Positions 6,766-14,222 of a stretch of DNA of 17,059 nt are shown here, piece after piece (position 1 is the stretch's first letter; every line of letters begins with the position of its first letter). A model generated the notes under the pieces. It had not been told where the DNA came from. It saw only the letters and a list, made by a program, of their open reading frames with translations, and did no database searches. A program made the translations under genes and the position numbers. The DNA is taken from the NCBI GenBank assembly GCA_910584195.1, contig CAJTYV010000045.1, forward strand, positions 1-17,059. The letters run 5' to 3'. This stretch comes from an uncultured Ruminococcus sp. GTDB taxonomy: Bacteria; Bacillota; Clostridia; Oscillospirales; Ruminococcaceae.

Positions 6766-6790
6766 AAAAGGGTGCAAATTGCACCCTTTT
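6766..6790 (+). terminator. Palindromic terminator with GGGTGCA core
   Basis: AAAAGGGTGC (6766-6775) and GCACCCTTTT (6781-6790) form a perfect 10-bp stem with an AAATT loop. A-tract and U-tract flank it, so it can terminate from either side. It is the first strong terminator downstream of arsC. Confidence 0.75.
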
Positions 6791-6814
6791 GCAACCCTGA
6801 AAATTTAGGGTGCA
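6790..6814. repeat. Second GGGTGCA palindrome
   Basis: TGCAACCCT (6790-6798) and AGGGTGCA (6807-6814) pair with one bulged A and an 8-nt loop. It shares its first base with the preceding terminator and repeats the same core heptamer. Confidence 0.5.
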
Positions 6815-6845
6815 TTGTATCATTTGTTTGGTTACTTGCCATACC

Positions 6846-6883
6846 TGCACCCTTATTTTGATACAAAATAGGGGTGCATTTTT
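6846..6883 (+). terminator. Third GGGTGCA palindrome with U-tract
   Basis: TGCACCCTTATTTTG (6846-6860) pairs with CAAAATAGGGGTGCA (6864-6878). This 15-bp stem has one wobble pair and an ATA loop, followed by TTTTT (6879-6883). It is a classical intrinsic terminator form carrying the same core motif. Confidence 0.7.
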
Positions 6884-6906
6884 ATACCCTGAAAACAACG
6901 CAGTAT

Positions 6907-6932
6907 CGGCACTTTCTGAAAAGTGCCGTTTT
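6907..6932 (+). terminator. Intrinsic terminator without the shared core
   Basis: CGGCACTTT (6907-6915) and AAAGTGCCG (6920-6928) form a 9-bp perfect stem with a CTGA loop, followed by TTTT. It is the third terminator-like element in 170 bp and the only one lacking the GGGTGCA core. Confidence 0.68.
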
Positions 6933-7139
6933 CTGTTGTCTGAGTAGGGGGGAGATATTTACCTCGAAAATAGGTTTAAATCCTGCTTTTCAGGGCTTAG
7001 CGTTTTCTTTTGCACCCATTTTAGGGTCGATGCAACCTTGCGTTTTATGTTGCTAAATTAAATGAAACATTATTTTCATCTATTCCAATATTGCTTTTCT
7101 GTTGTTACTTTTAAAGCACATCAATCCTGACATAGCGGT
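6933..7139. repeat. Non-coding spacer with a degenerate GGGTGCA-type palindrome
   Basis: TGCACCC (7011-7017) faces AGGGTCGATGCA (7023-7034), a decayed form of the same palindrome. TTTTCAGGG (6987-6995) is the inverted counterpart of CCCTGAAAA, which occurs at 6795-6803 and 6887-6895. The rest, up to the phoA promoter, shows no coding signal; a 60-codon open frame crossing the repeats has no ribosome binding site. Confidence 0.4.
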
Positions 7140-7195
7140 TTTGCATACAATTTACATACAAGTGATTTCAGACTTTACATGAAAAGTGTTATGCT
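7140..7195 (+). promoter_or_regulatory. PhoP-box-like promoter of the alkaline phosphatase gene
   Basis: Direct repeats TTTGCATACAA (7140-7150) and TTTACATACAA (7151-7161) are adjacent with an 11-bp period. A third, TTTACATGAAA, lies at 7174-7184, 23 bp from the second, about two helical turns. TATGCT (7190-7195) is the -10. No good -35 is present, which fits an activator-dependent promoter. Gram-positive PhoP sites are TT(A/T)ACA direct repeats with about 11-bp period. The segment from 7144 to 7213 is repeated before pstS with 64 of 70 positions identical. Confidence 0.78.
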
Positions 7196-7239
7196 GAATA
7201 TGCTGAAAGGCAATGAAAGATGAAAGGAATGTGTTGATA

Positions 7240-8844
7240 ATGAAAACACAAAAAATTGTATCTGCTGTGATGCTTGCTGCAACAGCTACAGTGGGAATCA
7301 TGACAGGATGTTCTGAAAAGAATACTGAAAACATGATTTCAGATAGTCAAACATCCATACAAAGTACAAATGTTCCAACAGTTGCGGAAGGGACAGCTAA
7401 TCTACTGTCAGATGAAGGGAATGTACCGAAATATGTATTTCTTTTTATCGGAGACGGTATGAGTTATCCTCAGTTTCAGGCAGCTTCTGATTATCTGGGG
7501 GCGTGTGCCGACTCTGATTACAAACAGGCAGAGCCAAGTATTGACTATGAGAAACGAAACGGTGCGGTTCTTGACGGTTCACAAAAGCTGAACTTTATGA
7601 ATTTTGAAACGGAGGGTTCTGCAATTACCTTTGACTCATGCAGCTTTGCACCTGATTCGGCTTCAACCGCTACATCAATTGCCACAGGTAATAAAACATA
7701 TTCAGGCATGATCAATGTTGATATCAGCGGCACAGAAGAATTTGAAACTATTGCTGAAAAACTGCATAAGCAAAAGAACTGGAAAGTCGGCATTATTTCT
7801 TCCGTAAATCTGAATCACGCTACTCCTGCGGCTTTTTATGCACATCAGGCAAGCAGAAATAATTACTATGAGATCGGACAGGAACTTGTGGAATCGGGCT
7901 TTGAGTATTTTGCCGGAGGCGGTCTGAAAAAAGTTACCGGTTCAGAGGATGACAAGGAGAATCTGTATGATCTTGCAGAAAAAGCAGGTTACAAGGTGAC
8001 ATATACACAGGCAGACGCTCAGAAGATTACTCCTGCTGATGAAAAGGTGATTCTGATTGATGAGCATCTTGCTGATTCTGATGCCATGAACTACGAGATT
8101 GACCGTACTGACAGCGAATGGGGACTTTCTGACTATGTGGCAAAGGGAATTGAAGTCCTTGATAATGATGAAGGATTTTTCATGATGTGCGAGGGCGGAA
8201 AAATCGACTGGGCGTGTCATGCCAATGATGCAGGTTCAAGTGTGAACGATACGCTTGCATTTGCGGATGCCGTACAGGTTGCCATTGATTTTGCTGTCGA
8301 ACATCCTGATGAAACTCTGATTCTTGTTACAGGCGACCACGAAACAGGCGGACTTTCCATCGGATTTGCAGGAACAGATTATGATACATATCTCACAAAT
8401 TTAAGCAGTCAGAAAATCTCGTTTGCACAGTTTGACGAGCAGTACATTGCGAAATACAAAGAAAACAATACTCCCTTTGAGGACGCTATGAAAGATGTTG
8501 AAGAACTTTTCGGTCTAAAGCTTTCAGGTTATGAAAACGATCGGCTGGTTCTCACGGACTACGAAGTTGAACGTTTGAAAGACGCATATGAACTCTCTAT
8601 GACAGAATACGATTCAGAAAAATATTCTCAGGAACAGTATGTGCTTTACGGAACTTATAATCCATTCAGTGTTACCATTACGCACATCTTAAACAACAAG
8701 TCTGGCATAGATTTTACAAGTTATTCGCATACAGGTTTGCCTGTAGGTGTTTTCGCTGACGGAGCAGGTGCGGAAAACTTTGACGGCTACTATGACAATA
8801 CTGATATTTATCATAAAATGGCAGAGCTGCTTGATGTAAAATAA
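7240..8844 (+). CDS. phoA: Lipoprotein alkaline phosphatase
   Basis: A 534-residue alkaline phosphatase expected to release phosphate from organic esters at the cell surface. The signal peptide ends in the lipobox-like MTGC with C24 as the lipid-anchored residue. Family motifs appear in order: metal ligand FIGDGMS (D72), nucleophile loop PDSASTATSIATG (S140), NHATPAAFYAHQASR, FMMCEGGKIDWACHANDAG, VTGDHETGG and a C-terminal SYSHTGLPVGVFADG with the last metal-binding histidine. These are the Zn2/Mg site and catalytic residues of the PhoA superfamily, so it should be active. I chose ATG 7240 because it gives a standard signal peptide and follows AAAGGAA; starts further upstream would lie at or near the predicted transcript start. 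An insertion at about 400-470, compared with E. coli PhoA, is family-like for clostridial enzymes. It is controlled by the PhoP-box promoter and ends at a terminator. Confidence 0.92.
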   Translation: MKTQKIVSAVMLAATATVGIMTGCSEKNTENMISDSQTSIQSTNVPTVAEGTANLLSDEGNVPKYVFLFIGDGMSYPQFQAASDYLGACADSDYKQAEPSIDYEKRNGAVLDGSQKLNFMNFETEGSAITFDSCSFAPDSASTATSIATGNKTYSGMINVDISGTEEFETIAEKLHKQKNWKVGIISSVNLNHATPAAFYAHQASRNNYYEIGQELVESGFEYFAGGGLKKVTGSEDDKENLYDLAEKAGYKVTYTQADAQKITPADEKVILIDEHLADSDAMNYEIDRTDSEWGLSDYVAKGIEVLDNDEGFFMMCEGGKIDWACHANDAGSSVNDTLAFADAVQVAIDFAVEHPDETLILVTGDHETGGLSIGFAGTDYDTYLTNLSSQKISFAQFDEQYIAKYKENNTPFEDAMKDVEELFGLKLSGYENDRLVLTDYEVERLKDAYELSMTEYDSEKYSQEQYVLYGTYNPFSVTITHILNNKSGIDFTSYSHTGLPVGVFADGAGAENFDGYYDNTDIYHKMAELLDVK

Positions 8845-8879
8845 TTTTTAAAGTTCATTGGCTTCCTTAAATATATATG

Positions 8880-8907
8880 AAACGGAGAGCACCTGCCTCT
8901 CCGTTTT
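8880..8907 (+). terminator. Terminator between phoA and the YibE/F gene
   Basis: AAACGGAGAG (8880-8889) and CTCTCCGTTT (8897-8906) form a perfect 10-bp stem with a CACCTGC loop, ending in TTTT. It lies 35 nt after the phoA stop. No separate promoter is obvious before the next gene at 8923, so readthrough may be needed for its expression. Confidence 0.78.
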
Positions 8908-8922
8908 AATTGGAGTGAAAAT

Positions 8923-10059
8923 ATGAAGAAAATGAAATTTTCGTGGAAAAATAGCACTCCTGTTATTTTTTCTGTACTGTTGATTATCGTGCTTATGATG
9001 ATTCCCACAGGATATGAGGGAAAGCTTACCTATCAGAATGCTGAAAGAGTTAAGGCTGAAGTCATTTCTGCTGATAACAGTGACATTATAGATAATGGTT
9101 TGCTCAGAACAGGTGAACAGCGATGTGAGGTGAAAATTCTCGGCGGCAGATTCAAAGGAGAAGTAGTGACTGCCGTTAACAGATTAAATGGTTCTTTGGC
9201 ACAGGATAAAATCTTTTCAAATGGAGATACGGCATTTATTGTGATAAGTCATGATCATGATGTTATTACAGCCGTTACCATGATAGATCACTACAGGCTG
9301 GATAAGGAATTGATTCTTGCCATACTTTTTTTGCTGCTTCTCATACTGTTTGCGGGAAAAACAGGAATTCGTGCGATATTGTCCTTTATTACAACGATTC
9401 TGCTTATGTGGAAAGTTCTTGTACCATGTATGCTGAAAGGCTGGAATCCGATATGGCTGTCAATCGAAATCGTATTGCTTATGACAACGATCATACTCAG
9501 CCTGATTTACGGATTCGACAGGCGATGCCTTGCCTCTGTGTCAGGTGCTTTTCTCGGAATAGCAGTCACAGCAGTACTTGGCATTGTTTTTACAGATCTG
9601 TTTCGGATTCACGGCGCTGTTATGGAATCCAGTGAAAGTCTGCTGTATGCAGGTTATCAGCATCTTGATTTGACAAGTATTTTTATGGCATCTATTTTCT
9701 TGGGTTCGTCTGGTGCAGTCATGGATTTATCTGTTGACATTTGTTCTGCTGTATACGAACTTGTGCAGAAAAAAACTGATATTTCAGCATGGGAAGCGAT
9801 TCGTTCCGGATTTTCTGTCGGACGTGCTGCCTGCGGTTCAACGACAACAACGCTCCTGCTTGCCTATTCGGGAAGTTATATCGCACTTCTTATGGTATTC
9901 ATGGCACAGGGAACGCCAATTGAGTTCATATTGAATTACAAATATGTTGCTGCTGAGATCGTTCATACAATTGTAGGTTCATTCGGACTTGTTACTGTCG
10001 CACCACTGACGGCAATTACAAGCGGATTTCTTCTGACGCGGAAAAATAGCAGGGCTTAA
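8923..10059 (+). CDS. YibE/F-family multi-pass membrane protein
   Basis: A 378-residue protein of the YibE/F family, whose biochemical function is not established. One N-terminal helix (about 13-29) precedes a ~95-residue extracytoplasmic domain (MIPTGYEGKL through VISHDHD). A run of seven or so helices from ~127 to the end follows. The family hallmark is near the C-terminal third: SSGAVMDLSVDICSAVYEL (about 263-281), then SGFSVGRAACGSTTTTLLLAYSG. The start follows TTGGAGTG with good spacing. It lies only 78 nt after phoA, and its stop codon overlaps the first PhoP-box repeat of the pstS promoter, so it is embedded in the phosphate locus. A transport or phosphate-linked membrane role is a guess from context. 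I give no symbol because E. coli yibE/yibF naming is not used for single-chain homologues. Confidence 0.85.
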   Translation: MKKMKFSWKNSTPVIFSVLLIIVLMMIPTGYEGKLTYQNAERVKAEVISADNSDIIDNGLLRTGEQRCEVKILGGRFKGEVVTAVNRLNGSLAQDKIFSNGDTAFIVISHDHDVITAVTMIDHYRLDKELILAILFLLLLILFAGKTGIRAILSFITTILLMWKVLVPCMLKGWNPIWLSIEIVLLMTTIILSLIYGFDRRCLASVSGAFLGIAVTAVLGIVFTDLFRIHGAVMESSESLLYAGYQHLDLTSIFMASIFLGSSGAVMDLSVDICSAVYELVQKKTDISAWEAIRSGFSVGRAACGSTTTTLLLAYSGSYIALLMVFMAQGTPIEFILNYKYVAAEIVHTIVGSFGLVTVAPLTAITSGFLLTRKNSRA

Positions 10060-10111
10060 CATACAATTTACATATAAACGATTTCAGACTTTACATGAAA
10101 AGCGGTATACT
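10056..10111 (+). promoter_or_regulatory. PhoP-box-like promoter of the pst operon
   Basis: TTAACATACAA (10056-10066) and TTTACATATAA (10067-10077) are adjacent 11-bp direct repeats. TTTACATGAAA lies 23 bp further at 10090-10100 and the -10 TATACT at 10106-10111. The arrangement and spacing are the same as before phoA. The first repeat overlaps the stop codon of the YibE/F gene. Strong activation by phosphorylated PhoP under phosphate limitation is inferred. Confidence 0.8.
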
Positions 10112-10162
10112 GAATATGCTGAAAGGCAAAGCAAAAATATCAATTCTGAAAGGAAAATAAGT

Positions 10163-10981
10163 ATGATGAAAACAACAAAGATTTTTGGCAGTATGGTAAT
10201 GACAGCAGTTCTCGCTATGGGAACGATGACAGGCTGCGGTGACAGTTCGCAGAAAACAGTATCCACAGACGGCTCGACTTCCATGGAAAAGGTGATCGGA
10301 TATCTGAGCGAAGCATACATGGATAAGAATTCAGATGTGAAGGTTACATACAATCCCACAGGTTCAGGAGCAGGCATTCAGGCGGTACAGGGGGGACGAT
10401 GCGATATCGGTCTTGCAAGCCGTAACCTCAAGGATGAGGAAAAGGCAGATCTGAATGAAACAGTCGTAGCCATTGACGGTATTGCCGTGATTGTCAATCC
10501 TGAAAATCCCGTTTCTGATCTGACAGTTGAGCAGATTGCACAGGTCTACACGGGAGAAGTCACCAACTGGCAGGAAGTCGGCGGAGACGATGCTCCCATT
10601 GTATGTATCGGAAGAGAAGCGGCATCCGGTACTCGTGACGGCTTTGAATCTATCATAGGAACGGCTGATAACTGCAAGTATGCACAGGAACTGACATCTA
10701 CAGGCGATGTGGTGCAGACTGTATCATCTAATCCCAATGCGATCGGATATGCTTCTCTTGCATCGGTCAGCGATCAGGTGCAGACGATCAGCGTTGAGGG
10801 TATTATGCCGTCTGATGAAACGATTCTCAACGGGGATTACAAGATTCAGCGTAATTTTGTACTTGTCACAAAAAAAGATAAGGAATTGACTGGTTCAGCA
10901 AAGGATTTCTTTGATTTCTGCATGAGCAGCCAGGCAGACGAATATATCACAAAGGCAGGTGCAGTTCCAGTTGCAAAGTAA
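10163..10981 (+). CDS. pstS: Phosphate ABC transporter substrate-binding lipoprotein
   Basis: A 272-residue lipoprotein that captures phosphate outside the membrane and delivers it to PstC/PstA. The signal peptide ends in MTGC with lipid-anchored C25. Phosphate-binding loops of the PstS family are present: TDGSTSMEKV (about 35-44), NPTGSGAGIQAV (64-75), IGLASRNL (82-89) and REAASGTRDGFE (151-162). The C-terminal strand-helix region ends FDFCMSSQADEYITKAGAVP, also typical. The ATG at 10163 has AAAGG nine bases before it, better spaced than the ATG one codon later. The signal peptide resembles that of the phosphatase at 7240 (MKT-KI, then G-MTGC), and the two promoters are near copies, which suggests that the 5' part of one gene was duplicated. 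A short gap leads to pstC without a terminator. Confidence 0.96.
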   Translation: MMKTTKIFGSMVMTAVLAMGTMTGCGDSSQKTVSTDGSTSMEKVIGYLSEAYMDKNSDVKVTYNPTGSGAGIQAVQGGRCDIGLASRNLKDEEKADLNETVVAIDGIAVIVNPENPVSDLTVEQIAQVYTGEVTNWQEVGGDDAPIVCIGREAASGTRDGFESIIGTADNCKYAQELTSTGDVVQTVSSNPNAIGYASLASVSDQVQTISVEGIMPSDETILNGDYKIQRNFVLVTKKDKELTGSAKDFFDFCMSSQADEYITKAGAVPVAK

Positions 10982-10991
10982 AGTATTGAAT

Positions 10992-11894
10992 ATGACGCAG
11001 AAGAAAGAAGCTGCTAACATGGGAAAATTGAAAAAAATCTCAGGATTTCTCGAAAAAAGCATGAATTTGCTGTTTACCGTATGCGGATTTATTGCTGTGG
11101 CATTTGTGCTGGTGATCACAATATTTCTGGTCGTTTCAGGAACTCCGGCAATCGGAGAGATTGGTTTAACAGATTTCCTTTTCGGTACAGAATGGGCTTC
11201 CACAGCTGCCGAGCCGGCTTATGGAATCCTGCCGTTTATTCTGACATCTGTTTACGGCACGTTCGGAGCAATTCTAATAGGTGTTCCGCTGGGAATTTTA
11301 TGTGCAGTTTTTCTTGCAAAGATCGCAGGTAAACGAACAGCATCATTTGTAAGCGGCGCAGTCAGCCTGATGTCAGGAATACCTTCTGTTGTGTATGGTC
11401 TTGTGGGAATGATCATCATTGTTCCGACAGTACGTGAATTTTTCGGACTTCCCGACGGCGCAAATCTTTTTTCAGCAATTTTAGTCCTTGCCGTCATGAT
11501 ATTGCCGTCGGTCATTTCCGTATCAGAAACGGCAATCCGTGCTGTTCCGAAAGAGTACGAAGAAGCTTCTCTTGCATTGGGAGCAACCAAAACCGAAACA
11601 ATTTTCAAAGTGACATTGCCTGCTGCAAAAAGTGGTATTCTTGCATCAGTGGTACTCGGAATCGGCAGGGCGATCGGCGAGGCAATGGCGGTCATGATGG
11701 TAGCAGGAAACGTTGCCAATATGCCCGGATTGTTTAAAAGCGTCCGCTTTCTCACAACAGCAGTTGCAAGCGAGATGTCCTATTCTTCAGGATTGCAGAG
11801 ACAGGCGTTGTTTTCCGTAGCGTTGGTGCTGTTTGTGTTCATTCTGGGTATCAATCTTGTGCTGAATCTGATCGTAAAAAAGAACAGGAAGTGA
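10992..11894 (+). CDS. pstC: Phosphate ABC transporter permease PstC
   Basis: A 300-residue membrane permease that forms the phosphate channel with PstA. Helices are seen at about 25-50, 78-110, 118-148, 158-182, 215-240 and 275-298. The cytoplasmic EAA-type loop that docks PstB is EEASLALGATKTETIFKVTL (190-209), and the PstC-typical LMSGIPSVVYGLVGM precedes it. The start is uncertain. The in-frame ATGs at 10959 (inside pstS), 10992 and 11019 are all possible and none has a strong ribosome binding site. I prefer 10992 because it avoids overlap with pstS yet keeps the charged N-terminus; 11019 is a fair alternative. It is co-transcribed with pstS. Confidence 0.94.
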   Translation: MTQKKEAANMGKLKKISGFLEKSMNLLFTVCGFIAVAFVLVITIFLVVSGTPAIGEIGLTDFLFGTEWASTAAEPAYGILPFILTSVYGTFGAILIGVPLGILCAVFLAKIAGKRTASFVSGAVSLMSGIPSVVYGLVGMIIIVPTVREFFGLPDGANLFSAILVLAVMILPSVISVSETAIRAVPKEYEEASLALGATKTETIFKVTLPAAKSGILASVVLGIGRAIGEAMAVMMVAGNVANMPGLFKSVRFLTTAVASEMSYSSGLQRQALFSVALVLFVFILGINLVLNLIVKKNRK

Positions 11895-11898
11895 TGAT

Positions 11899-12759
11899 AT
11901 GAATGAAGAAATTTCAAAGTCAAGAAAAATAAAATGCGTCATTTTGAACAGTTTGATATGGACGGCAACAGGTATTATATGTCTCGTATTATTGGGAATT
12001 ATTCTATGTATTCTTCTGAAAGGTTTGTCCCATATTTCTTGGGAGCTGCTCACTTCCAAGCCAAGTCTGTTAAATGAAACAACAGGAATCCTTCCTAATA
12101 TTCTGAATACGCTGTACATCATTCTGATAACGCTTGTTATCGTTCTTCCGCTGGGCGTTGGAGCTGCGATTTATCTAAATGAATACGCAAAAAACAAAAA
12201 GGCGGTTCATCTGATTGAGCTGGCAATTGAAACACTTGCAGGCATTCCGTCCATTATTTACGGACTTGTGGGAATGCTGATATTTGTGCAATTCTGTTCT
12301 CTCGGAACAAGTTTGATCGCAGGAGCATTGACGCTTGTTATCATGACTTTGCCGACCATTATCCGGACAACGCAGGAAAGCCTGAAAACAGTTCCCGACA
12401 GTTACCGTGAGGGCGGATTGGCGCTTGGTGCAGGAAAATGGTATATGATACAAACCACTGTACTGCCGTCAGCTGTTGACGGTATTGTAACGGGATGTAT
12501 CTTGTCAGTTGGAAGAATTGTCGGAGAAAGTGCGGCGTTGCTCTTTACGGCAGGTATGGCAAATGAGGTATTGGGAATATTTGAAGCTGTTACTCCCGGA
12601 AAAGCAGGTTCAACGCTTACGGTTTCTCTATATATGTACGCTAAGGAACGTGGGGATTTTGATACTGCGTTTGCAATTGCAGCTGTACTGCTGATGCTTA
12701 CCTTATTGATAAATATGTCAGCCAAGTTTACAGCTAAAAAATTGAAGAAAGGACAATGA
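11899..12759 (+). CDS. pstA: Phosphate ABC transporter permease PstA
   Basis: The second permease half of the Pst system, 286 residues. Hydrophobic helices lie at roughly 18-42, 65-94, 110-132, 136-156, 193-212 and 252-275. Hallmarks are ETLAGIPSIIYGLVGMLIFV (111-130) and the EAA-type coupling loop REGGLALGAGKWYMIQTTVL (170-189). The ATG follows AGGAAG with 7-nt spacing, four bases after the pstC stop. It differs from PstC in its longer region between helices one and two. It pairs with PstC at the PstB dimer. Confidence 0.95.
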   Translation: MNEEISKSRKIKCVILNSLIWTATGIICLVLLGIILCILLKGLSHISWELLTSKPSLLNETTGILPNILNTLYIILITLVIVLPLGVGAAIYLNEYAKNKKAVHLIELAIETLAGIPSIIYGLVGMLIFVQFCSLGTSLIAGALTLVIMTLPTIIRTTQESLKTVPDSYREGGLALGAGKWYMIQTTVLPSAVDGIVTGCILSVGRIVGESAALLFTAGMANEVLGIFEAVTPGKAGSTLTVSLYMYAKERGDFDTAFAIAAVLLMLTLLINMSAKFTAKKLKKGQ

Positions 12760-12762
12760 TTC

Positions 12763-13518
12763 ATGAAAGAAAATATAATTCAGGCAAAAAATATGAATCT
12801 TTGGTACGGAGCAAATCATGCTCTGAAAGATATCAATATCGCTTTGCCTGAAAGACAGATTACAGCATTGATAGGCCCGTCAGGCTGTGGAAAATCCACG
12901 TTTCTGAAATCACTCAACCGCATGAATGACCTTGTAGAGGGTTGTCGCATAGAGGGTGAAATTACATTTGATGGTGTTGATATTTATAAGAATTATGACG
13001 TCAATATTCTCCGAAAGCGTGTGGGAATGGTATTTCAAAAACCAAATCCATTTCCGATGAGTATTTACGATAATATCGCATATGGACCACGTATTCACGG
13101 AATCAAATCAAAGGTCAGACTTGATGAAATTGTGGAGGATTCTCTGCGTAAAGCGGCGATATGGGACGAATGCAAGGACAGACTGAAAAAAAGTGCGTTA
13201 GGTATGAGCGGAGGTCAGCAGCAGAGACTTTGCATTGCCCGTTCGCTTGCGGTAGAGCCTGAGATTCTGCTTATGGATGAGCCGACCTCTGCACTTGATC
13301 CGATTTCTACATCAAAAATCGAAGATTTAGCAGTAGAGCTTCGTGAAAAGTATACCATTATTATGGTTACTCACAATATGCAGCAAGCAGCAAGAATCGC
13401 CGACAAAACAGCGTTTTTCTTATTGGGCGAGGTTGTGGAATTTGACAGCACAGACAAGATGTTTTCAACTCCTGCTGACAAGCGCACAGAAGATTATATT
13501 ACAGGAAGGTTTGGTTGA
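12763..13518 (+). CDS. pstB: Phosphate ABC transporter ATP-binding protein
   Basis: A 251-residue ATPase that powers phosphate import and takes part in PhoR signalling. All ABC motifs are intact: Walker A GPSGCGKST (38-46), Q-loop Q92 in VFQKPNPFPMSI, signature MSGGQQQR (148-155), Walker B ILLMDE with catalytic E173, D-loop SALD, and H-loop H204 in MVTHNMQQAAR. The FQKPNPFPMSIYDNIAYGPR stretch is diagnostic for PstB as against other ABC ATPases. It has AAAGG upstream, is three bases after pstA, and phoU begins one base after its stop. Confidence 0.97.
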   Translation: MKENIIQAKNMNLWYGANHALKDINIALPERQITALIGPSGCGKSTFLKSLNRMNDLVEGCRIEGEITFDGVDIYKNYDVNILRKRVGMVFQKPNPFPMSIYDNIAYGPRIHGIKSKVRLDEIVEDSLRKAAIWDECKDRLKKSALGMSGGQQQRLCIARSLAVEPEILLMDEPTSALDPISTSKIEDLAVELREKYTIIMVTHNMQQAARIADKTAFFLLGEVVEFDSTDKMFSTPADKRTEDYITGRFG

Positions 13519-13519
13519 T

Positions 13520-14173
13520 ATGAGAAATCGTTTTGACGAACAGCTTTTACAGCTGAATAACGAACTTATCAGAATGGGAGCATTGTGCGAGGAAGCCATC
13601 GCCTATGCTGTAAAATATCTGGTTGACCGTGACGCAGAAATGAAGGAAAATGCTGTTGACGCTGAAAAACAGATTGACCGCAAGGAACGTGATATCGAAT
13701 CCCACTGCATGAAGCTGTTAATGCACCAGCAGCCTGTTGCAACAGATTTCCGGTTGATTACTTCTGCATTGAAAATGATTTCCGATATGGAGCGTATCGG
13801 CGATCAGGCGGAGGATATTGCCGAAATTGCAGAATATGTACACCTTTCCGATCTTAGTTCCGGAGTTCATATTACAGATATGGCAGAAGCCGTTGTGCAT
13901 ATGGTTAATAACAGCGTTGATTCATTCGTGAAAAAAGATATTGATATAGCATATTTAGTTATCTCCATGGACGATACGGTCGATGAAATTTTCCTGAAAG
14001 TGAAAAAGGAACTGATAGAAGCAGTGCGGAATGGTCATGATGATGCGGAATCACTGGTAGACCTTCTGATGATAGCAAAATACTTTGAGCGTATCGGCGA
14101 TCATGCAGAAAATATTGCAGAGTGGGTGATTTATGCAATTACGGGTCGGCATGATTTTAACATTTCATGTTGA
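13520..14173 (+). CDS. phoU: PhoU, negative regulator of phosphate uptake and signalling
   Basis: A 217-residue all-helical protein made of two repeated three-helix bundles. Each repeat carries the metal-binding signature: DMERIGDQAEDIAE (89-102) and YFERIGDHAENIAEW (188-202). PhoU links the PstSCAB transporter state to the PhoR kinase and limits phosphate uptake when phosphate is plentiful. The frame is open well upstream inside pstB. The start is set by the ATG at 13520, one base after the pstB stop and matching the family N-terminus (MRNRFDEQLLQLNNELIRMG). Its 3' end contains the -35 box of the next promoter. Confidence 0.96.
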   Translation: MRNRFDEQLLQLNNELIRMGALCEEAIAYAVKYLVDRDAEMKENAVDAEKQIDRKERDIESHCMKLLMHQQPVATDFRLITSALKMISDMERIGDQAEDIAEIAEYVHLSDLSSGVHITDMAEAVVHMVNNSVDSFVKKDIDIAYLVISMDDTVDEIFLKVKKELIEAVRNGHDDAESLVDLLMIAKYFERIGDHAENIAEWVIYAITGRHDFNISC

Positions 14174-14198
14174 TTCACTTTTAAGAATGGTGTATAAT
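14156..14198 (+). promoter_or_regulatory. Internal promoter of phoP-phoR
   Basis: TTGATT (14170-14175) and a perfect TATAAT (14193-14198) are 17 bp apart. The -35 overlaps the phoU stop. Just upstream TTAACAT (14157-14163) resembles one PhoP-box unit, and AACAT/ATGTT (14159-14171) is a small palindrome. A basal promoter for the regulator with possible autoregulation is likely. The Pho-box part is weak because only one clear unit is present. Confidence 0.6.
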
Positions 14199-14222
14199 AG
14201 GAGAGAAAGGTCGGTGGCTTAA

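Noticed and set aside
6766..7036. Possible CRISPR-like array
   Set aside because: The repeated heptamers occur as inverted pairs within hairpins with irregular distances. There are no uniform repeats or spacers and no cas genes.
6874..7056. 60-codon open frame across the palindrome cluster
   Set aside because: It has no ribosome binding site, runs through a terminator hairpin, and its product shows no recognisable domain.
11252..11755. Long open frame on the minus strand (about 165 codons)
   Set aside because: It is antisense to the conserved core of pstC, low in complexity and without a start signal.
13343..13519. N-terminal extension of phoU into pstB
   Set aside because: The frame is open by chance, but the conserved PhoU N-terminus begins at the ATG at 13520, and the extension overlaps the essential end of pstB.
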